Origin: Costus lasius
Taxonomy: Eukaryota; Streptophyta; Magnoliopsida; Zingiberales; Costaceae
Reading direction: 5' to 3'
DNA length: 64,000 bases
NCBI GenBank assembly: GCA_027563935.2
Contig: CM050451.1
Coordinates: forward strand, 101,397,565 to 101,461,564
A program made the position numbers and the translations under genes. Below, piece after piece: positions 59,068 through 64,000 of the stretch (position 1 is the stretch's first letter; every line of letters starts with the position of its first letter). Below the pieces are notes generated by a model that was given only the letters and a program-made list of their open reading frames with translations, did not search any database and was not told the DNA's origin.

Positions 59068-60869
59068 TGATGGGGGGCCAAGCATGCAACATTCAAACAA
59101 CGCTTTTTTGAAAACATTTGCTATTAAGATATAACTATGAAACCCATTTAAACTAACGCTTTGAGAAATTAGGTTTGATAATCTTATAATGAAATCCGAA
59201 GCTACATTCAGCAACTAATCTTATCATGCACTTCTAGTAAAGCTTATCATGTGATTCTAAAACCTCAAGTAGACATAGCATGCGGTTCTACAACATTAAA
59301 GAAATCTAGCATGCGACTCTACCATAAGAAACTAGGGCTAATCTAAGGGAGGAACTCACCTTGCACCCTTTGAGAATAGAAAGGGTGTCCTTCCCGTTCT
59401 TCACCGGTCCAATGGTGGAATCTCACGAAGTAGGGCCCTATGAGCTTACACACATGTCATTGCAGCATCCCACACATGCGTGGGTGAATTTTGAAAATAA
59501 TATTAAGAGGCCAATACACAAGACAATCAAGGGGGAGGCTAGACTCCAAATTCCCTTGTTAACATAGTTTAGACTATCTAGGCTTAGGGGGAGAGAAGAG
59601 GGGATAGCTTGCTTGTCATCCCATGGCCTTGCGCCTCCTGCAGAAAGCAAACATAAGTGCAAAGGGGCTGTCCAACAAGTATCAAGAACCACAACAACAA
59701 TTAACAAGAACAATGACCCAAAGGGGAAGAAGACTTAGCTAAAGTGGGGGTGGCTTGTTCTCGGCATGGAGTTGATGGCACCTTCTTGAGTCTCGAATGT
59801 GTCCAGCTCCTCCTCTTGATTGAAGGCTCTTCAAGGCTTGAGGGAGGAAGTGGCGTGAGCTCCCATCTTCAAGACAAGCGCATATGGAGGAAGAAGGTGG
59901 AAGAACAAGAGGGGTGGATAGACACTCTCGGCAATGGTTGGAAGAGGGGAAGGGGGTTAGGTGACACACACCATAAGAAGACACACTTCTGAAATTCGAA
60001 AATTCATTCAACACTACGTGATGGCTTTACAAGAATTTACATCATATAGGGGAGTCTCCAACGGTTATCTCCCTTCCTAAGTTCAAAAACAAGTCACACA
60101 AGTCAAAGATGATGTAGACAACTCAAGGGCTGGTTTCTTCTTCCAAATGGGCGATTGCTTGGAGGTTGAACTCTGAAGTCTTCAGCAGGTTGGTAAGTTC
60201 GAAATCTGAGATGAGAGTGGACTGAAGAGGCTGCTGATGGCTGACATTGCAGGCTGCAAATTGGCATGGGCGGCTGGCACTTGAAGGGACTGAAGTTGTT
60301 GCAAAGTGCAGGCTGCTCCTTGACTTTGGGGGCTGGCGCATGATGGACTGAAGTGGGCATTGTTTCAAGCTGCCCCTTGACTTTGATGGCTGGCGCATGT
60401 TGAGCTGAAATAGGTCATTGAGCTGGCTGCTCCTTGACTTGATTAGAGATGAAGGTGAACTCCACATGGCTGCCAACTAGGATGGTGGAAGTTGGGGTAC
60501 TTGTGGTGTTGCTCCATTAGGTTGGGGTGGGCTGATTTCCTCTTGAGTTGGGCTGATGGCCCATGGCATCTCTTGGAGTTGTCTTGACCTGATTTTGACT
60601 TGCATTCCAAGATTGGAGTTGACCTATACTATTACATCAATTTCATGCACTAACCTACTATACATAAGTGGCGGATCCTAGGCATGTAACTACATGGTGT
60701 AATGGGAGGGTGGATCTAACCTACCATATGATGCACCCTAATCTAAGACAAAATAAGCAACAAAAGGGGGTCCTAAGGAAGCCATATCTAATGGCTAGGA
60801 TAGCCATACCGAGAGGGCTTCTTTCGGACCCGGGTGGACCTCCGAAGGTCCTGCTTTGGTCCCACATCA
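59068..60869 (-). repeat. G1 5' LTR
   Basis: 1802 bp, offset by exactly 6514 from the 3' LTR; no difference found by eye. The TSD AACCG follows at 60870-60874. Confidence 0.97.
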
Positions 60870-63800
60870 AACCGTCTCTGTATGTGCTTGGACTTCTGGT
60901 GCGACCGCGGTTCCTTTGCTTGTGCGATTGCTCCAGTGTTATCACAGAAGATAACCAAAGGATCGGCACTCGAAGGAACGACACCAAGTTCTCTCACGAA
61001 CTTACGAATCCACACTGCCTCCTTGGATGCTTCCGAGGCTGCAACATACTCGGCTTCTGTTGTGGAATCAGCAACAGTTGACTGTTTGAAGCTCTTCCAC
61101 ACCACTGCTCCACCATTCAAGCTAAAAACATAGCCTGATTGCGATCGGAAATCATCCTGGTCCGACTGGAACGAAGCGTCAGTATATCCCTCTATACTGA
61201 GTTCTTCCTGACCACCATATATCAAGAACATATCTTTGGTCCTCCGCAGATATTTCAAGATGTTCTTGACCGCAATCCAGTGCGCCAATCCTGGATTACT
61301 TTGGAATCGACTGGTCACGCTTAACCCGTAAGCGACGTCTGGGCGAGTACACAACATCGCATACATAATGGACCCAATAGCCGAAGCATAAGGCGTATTG
61401 TCCATTTCATCTTTCTCAGTCTGTGTTTGTGGACACTGACTCTTTGAAAGATTCAGACCATGTCTGACTGGAAGATATCCACGTTTAGAATTCTCTAAAT
61501 GGAATCTCTCCAGGACCTTATCGATGTAAGTACTCTGGCACAGCCCGAGAAGCCTCTTAGATCTATCCCTGTAGATCTTCACACCTAACACATAGGCTGC
61601 TTCTCCTAGATCTTTCATCTGAAAACATTTTCCTAACCATGCCTTAACAGCATGCAGTTCAGGAATATCATTTCCAATGATTAAGATATCATCGACGTAG
61701 AGGATTAGGAATGTAATCACGCTCCCACTAAACCTCTTATATACACACGGGTCATCCTCGTTCTTGATGAAACCAAACTCAGAGATTGATTCATCAAAAC
61801 GAATGTTCCAGCTCCTAGATGCTTGTTTCAGTCCATAAATGGACTTCTTTAACTTGCATATTTTATGACGATCTGCTGGATTAGTGAAACCTTCCGGTTG
61901 TGTCATATACACATCCTCATCCAGATTTCCATTAAGGAAAGCTGTCTTCACATCCATTTGCCAGATCTCATAGTCGTAATATGCTGCTATCGCGAAAAGA
62001 ATCCGAATAGACTTAAACATGGATACAGGTGAGAAAGTTTCATCATAATCTATCCCGTAGATTTGTTTGAAACCTTTCGCAACTAGCCTGCCTTTATAGG
62101 TAACCACGTTACCATCCATGTCAATCTTCTTCTTGAAGATCCATTTACAGCCTATAGGGATTACTCCCGGAGGCGGATCAACCAAATCCCAGACTTGGTT
62201 ATCTGACATGGAGTCCATCTCGGCTCGCATAGCATCAAGCCATCTAGCTGACTCCGGTCCACTGACCGCATCCGCATAAGTGAGGGGTTCATCATTATCA
62301 ATGATGTAGACTCCGTCATAGCGCTCAGGCTGTCGACGGATCCTTCCCGATCTTCGCGGTTCCCGTGATATCTGAGCCTCAGGTTGTTCAGTAACCTGAT
62401 CTACTGGCTCAGGCACATCCAACTCTGCTTGACTACTTTGTCCTTCCTCTGGAATCTCATCCAGCTTTATTTCTCTCCCACTGGCCTCTTGCAGAAGAAA
62501 TTCCTTCTCAAGAAATATGGCCGTCCGAGCAACAAAAACCTTGTTCTCTTTGGGATCGTAGAAATAATAACCCTTAGTTTCCTTAGGGTAACCGACAAAG
62601 ATACATTTGTCAGATCTGCTCTCTAGTTTCCCAGAGGCGAGCTTTTTGACATAAGCCTCGCAACCCCAGATCCTGATAAATGTCAAGCTCGGCTGTTTCC
62701 CATACCATAACTCATATGGCGTCTTTGAAACTGCCTTGGATGGCACTCGGTTTAGTACCTTTGCAGCTGTTTCCAGTGCAAAACCCCAAAAGGAATATGG
62801 AAGAGTGGCCTGACTCATCATAGAACGAACCATATCAAGTAACGTTCTATTTCTCCTCTCGGACACACCATTCCATTGCGGTGTTCCTGGCGGAGTGAGC
62901 TGTGAGATAATCCCACACTCCTTCAGATAGTCAGTAAATGCATGACTCAGGTATTCACCACCTCGATCAGAACGAAGTGCCTTGATATTTCGGCCTAACT
63001 GATTCTGTACTTCATTCTTGAACTCTTTGAACTTGTCAAAAGATTCACTTTTATGTCTCATCAAATAGACATACCCATACCTACTGAAATCATCAGTGAA
63101 GGTAATGAAGTACTGATAGCCACCTCTGGCATGTTTACTAAAAGGCCCACACACATCACTGTGTATAAGGTCAAGTAAACCTGAAGTCCTTTGACCTTTG
63201 TGAGGAAAAGGTGACTTCGTCATTTTACCCATCAAACAAGCCTTGCATGTATCAATCTCCTCATAGGAGAATGATCCCAGCAGTCCATGTTCATGCAACC
63301 GCTTAATGCGCTTCTCGTTTATATGGCCTAAACGACTATGCCATAACAAGGTGCTGTCATCAGCATATTTGGCTTTCTTATTATCAATGTGTTGTATAGA
63401 ATTTTCCATGTCCAACATGTATAACCCATTGTTAATTGAACCAGTTGCATACACAATATTATCATGAGATAAAACACACTTTGAAATCTTGCATTCAAAG
63501 GCAAATCCTTTCCTGACAAGAGCAGGAATAGAGATAATATTCTTGGTAATACTGGGTACAAAATAACAATTGTTTAATTCTAATACAATGCCAGATGGTA
63601 AAGAAATGAAATAGTCTCCTACAGCAACAGCAGCAACCCGTGCCCCGTTTCCAACGCGTAGGTCTACCTCATGCTGTCCCACCTGCCTTCTTCTCTTGAG
63701 TTCCTGCACATTTGAACAAATGTGAACTCCACATGCAGTGTCCAACACCCATGATATAGAAGAAGATGAAACCATGACTTCCGTCACGTATATACCTGAG

Positions 63801-64000
63801 CCAGAAGCAATGCTTCCCCTCTTATCTCCTTGGAGCGCTTTACAGTCCTTTTTCCAGTGACCCAGCTGGCCACAGTGGAAACACCTGTTGTCCTTCGACC
63901 GCTTCACCTTCTGTTTCAGGGCCTTGCTGTAATTCTTGACAGGGGCCTTGCCCTTCTTCCCCTTCTTCTTGTTCCTAGAAGGAACCATCAAGACAGAGGT
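60870..64000 (-). pseudogene. gag-pol: copia Gag-Pol of A5, zinc knuckle to RNase H, cut by G1
   Basis: Open across the whole visible part, entering from beyond 64000 in late Gag (SVLMVPSRNKKKGKKGK). It shows zinc knuckle CFHCGQLGHWKKDC, protease LDTACG, integrase HSDVCGPF, RSDRGGEY and SERRNRT, RT YVDDILIIGND, and RNase H YTDASFQSD, STTEAEY and CDNTGAIAQ up to HIQRRF. At 60869 translation would run into the G1 LTR and end after 26 foreign codons at 60788. The host frame is resumed at 52548, in phase. Apart from the insertion no lesion is seen. Confidence 0.95.

Larger units (their letters stand above)
52554..60869 (-). mobile_element. complete Ty3 chromovirus-like element G1
   Basis: 8316 bp, minus strand. 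LTRs 52554-54355 and 59068-60869, both 1802 bp and apparently identical, with perfect TSD AACCG (52549-52553 and 60870-60874). Initiator Met-tRNA PBS, short 114-bp leader, single uninterrupted Gag-Pol. It is inserted in the RNase H region of A5 and is the innermost, probably youngest, element. Order PR-RT-RH-INT defines Ty3. RT and Gag style suggest the CRM/Reina side of the chromoviruses, which is inference. It looks structurally autonomous. Confidence 0.97.
50675..64000 (-). mobile_element. Copia family A element A5, split by G1, continuing off-window
   Basis: Minus strand. 3' LTR 50675-52374, polypurine tract, Gag-Pol 52395-52553 and 60870-64000, interrupted by G1. The 5' LTR lies beyond the window. 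Left TSD copy CCAAC (50670-50674). The visible coding sequence has no stop or frameshift other than the G1 insertion, making A5 the best preserved copia coding copy here. Confidence 0.95.

Overview
The window is plant nuclear DNA made entirely of nested LTR retrotransposons. I see no host gene, tRNA, rRNA, CRISPR array or bacterial feature. The evidence is plant-type Ty1/copia polyproteins (Gag-PR-INT-RT-RH order), 1.7-1.9 kb LTRs beginning TGTTGG, primer-binding sites matching plant initiator Met-tRNA (TGGTATCAGAGC), one Ty3 chromovirus-like element, and perfect 5-bp target-site duplications (TSDs). This suggests heterochromatic or pericentromeric sequence of a repeat-rich flowering plant; the species cannot be told. 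Both copia families look like the Angela/BARE-1 branch (from memory of family features, not searched).

Labels are mine. Family A has Gag starting MNF/MSF-NVRSLLERE and LTRs of about 1.7 kb. Family B has Gag starting MATNTGG and LTRs of about 1.9 kb. The nest reads B2( B0[S1,S2], S3, A1, B1( A2, A3, A4( A5( G1 )))). B2 (-) is the oldest and most decayed host. B0 (+, 1-6746) sits in B2 pol, and its LTR is cut by two solo LTRs: S1 (family A, 1861-3572, TSD GGTTG) and S2 (Ty3-type, 4367-6585, TSD GCTCT). Solo LTR S3 (8708-10957, TSD GTTCC) lies in the B2 leader. A1 (+, 12549-21680, TSD GATCT) and B1 (-, from 22972) both lie in the B2 LTR. B1 is split by A2 (+, 26015-35142, TSD CTTTA), A3 (-, 36106-45201, TSD GCATG) and A4 (+, from 47502). 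A4 is split by A5 (-, from 50675). A5 is split by G1 (-, 52554-60869, TSD AACCG). Removing the insertions puts the B1 and A5 reading frames exactly back in phase, which independently confirms this layout.

The three complete copia copies are young: by eye 4, 2 and 1 differences between LTR pairs of about 1.7 kb. G1 has two apparently identical 1802-bp LTRs and an uninterrupted 1559-residue Gag-Pol. A1 and A3 are each disabled by one nonsense codon. A2 has a 1-base deletion plus one nonsense codon. B1 has three nonsense codons. A5 is open wherever visible, except for the G1 insertion.

The most interesting signal is in the 5' leaders. Every family A LTR carries, about 150 bp before its end, an ATGGC start in good plant context followed by a splice donor (ATG GCN NTG|GTATG). 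Every visible complete leader ends with a branch-point-like CTGAC and a TTGTAG acceptor 21 nt before the Gag ATG. Splicing would remove an intron of about 1.95 kb and join the nine-base mini-exon in frame to Gag. The intron holds the PBS and an array of stem-loops whose stems covary between copies while the loop CTGCGN stays fixed. Family B has the same layout with a different loop. The inference is that spliced RNA is translated while unspliced RNA, which alone keeps the PBS and the stem-loops, is the packaged genome.
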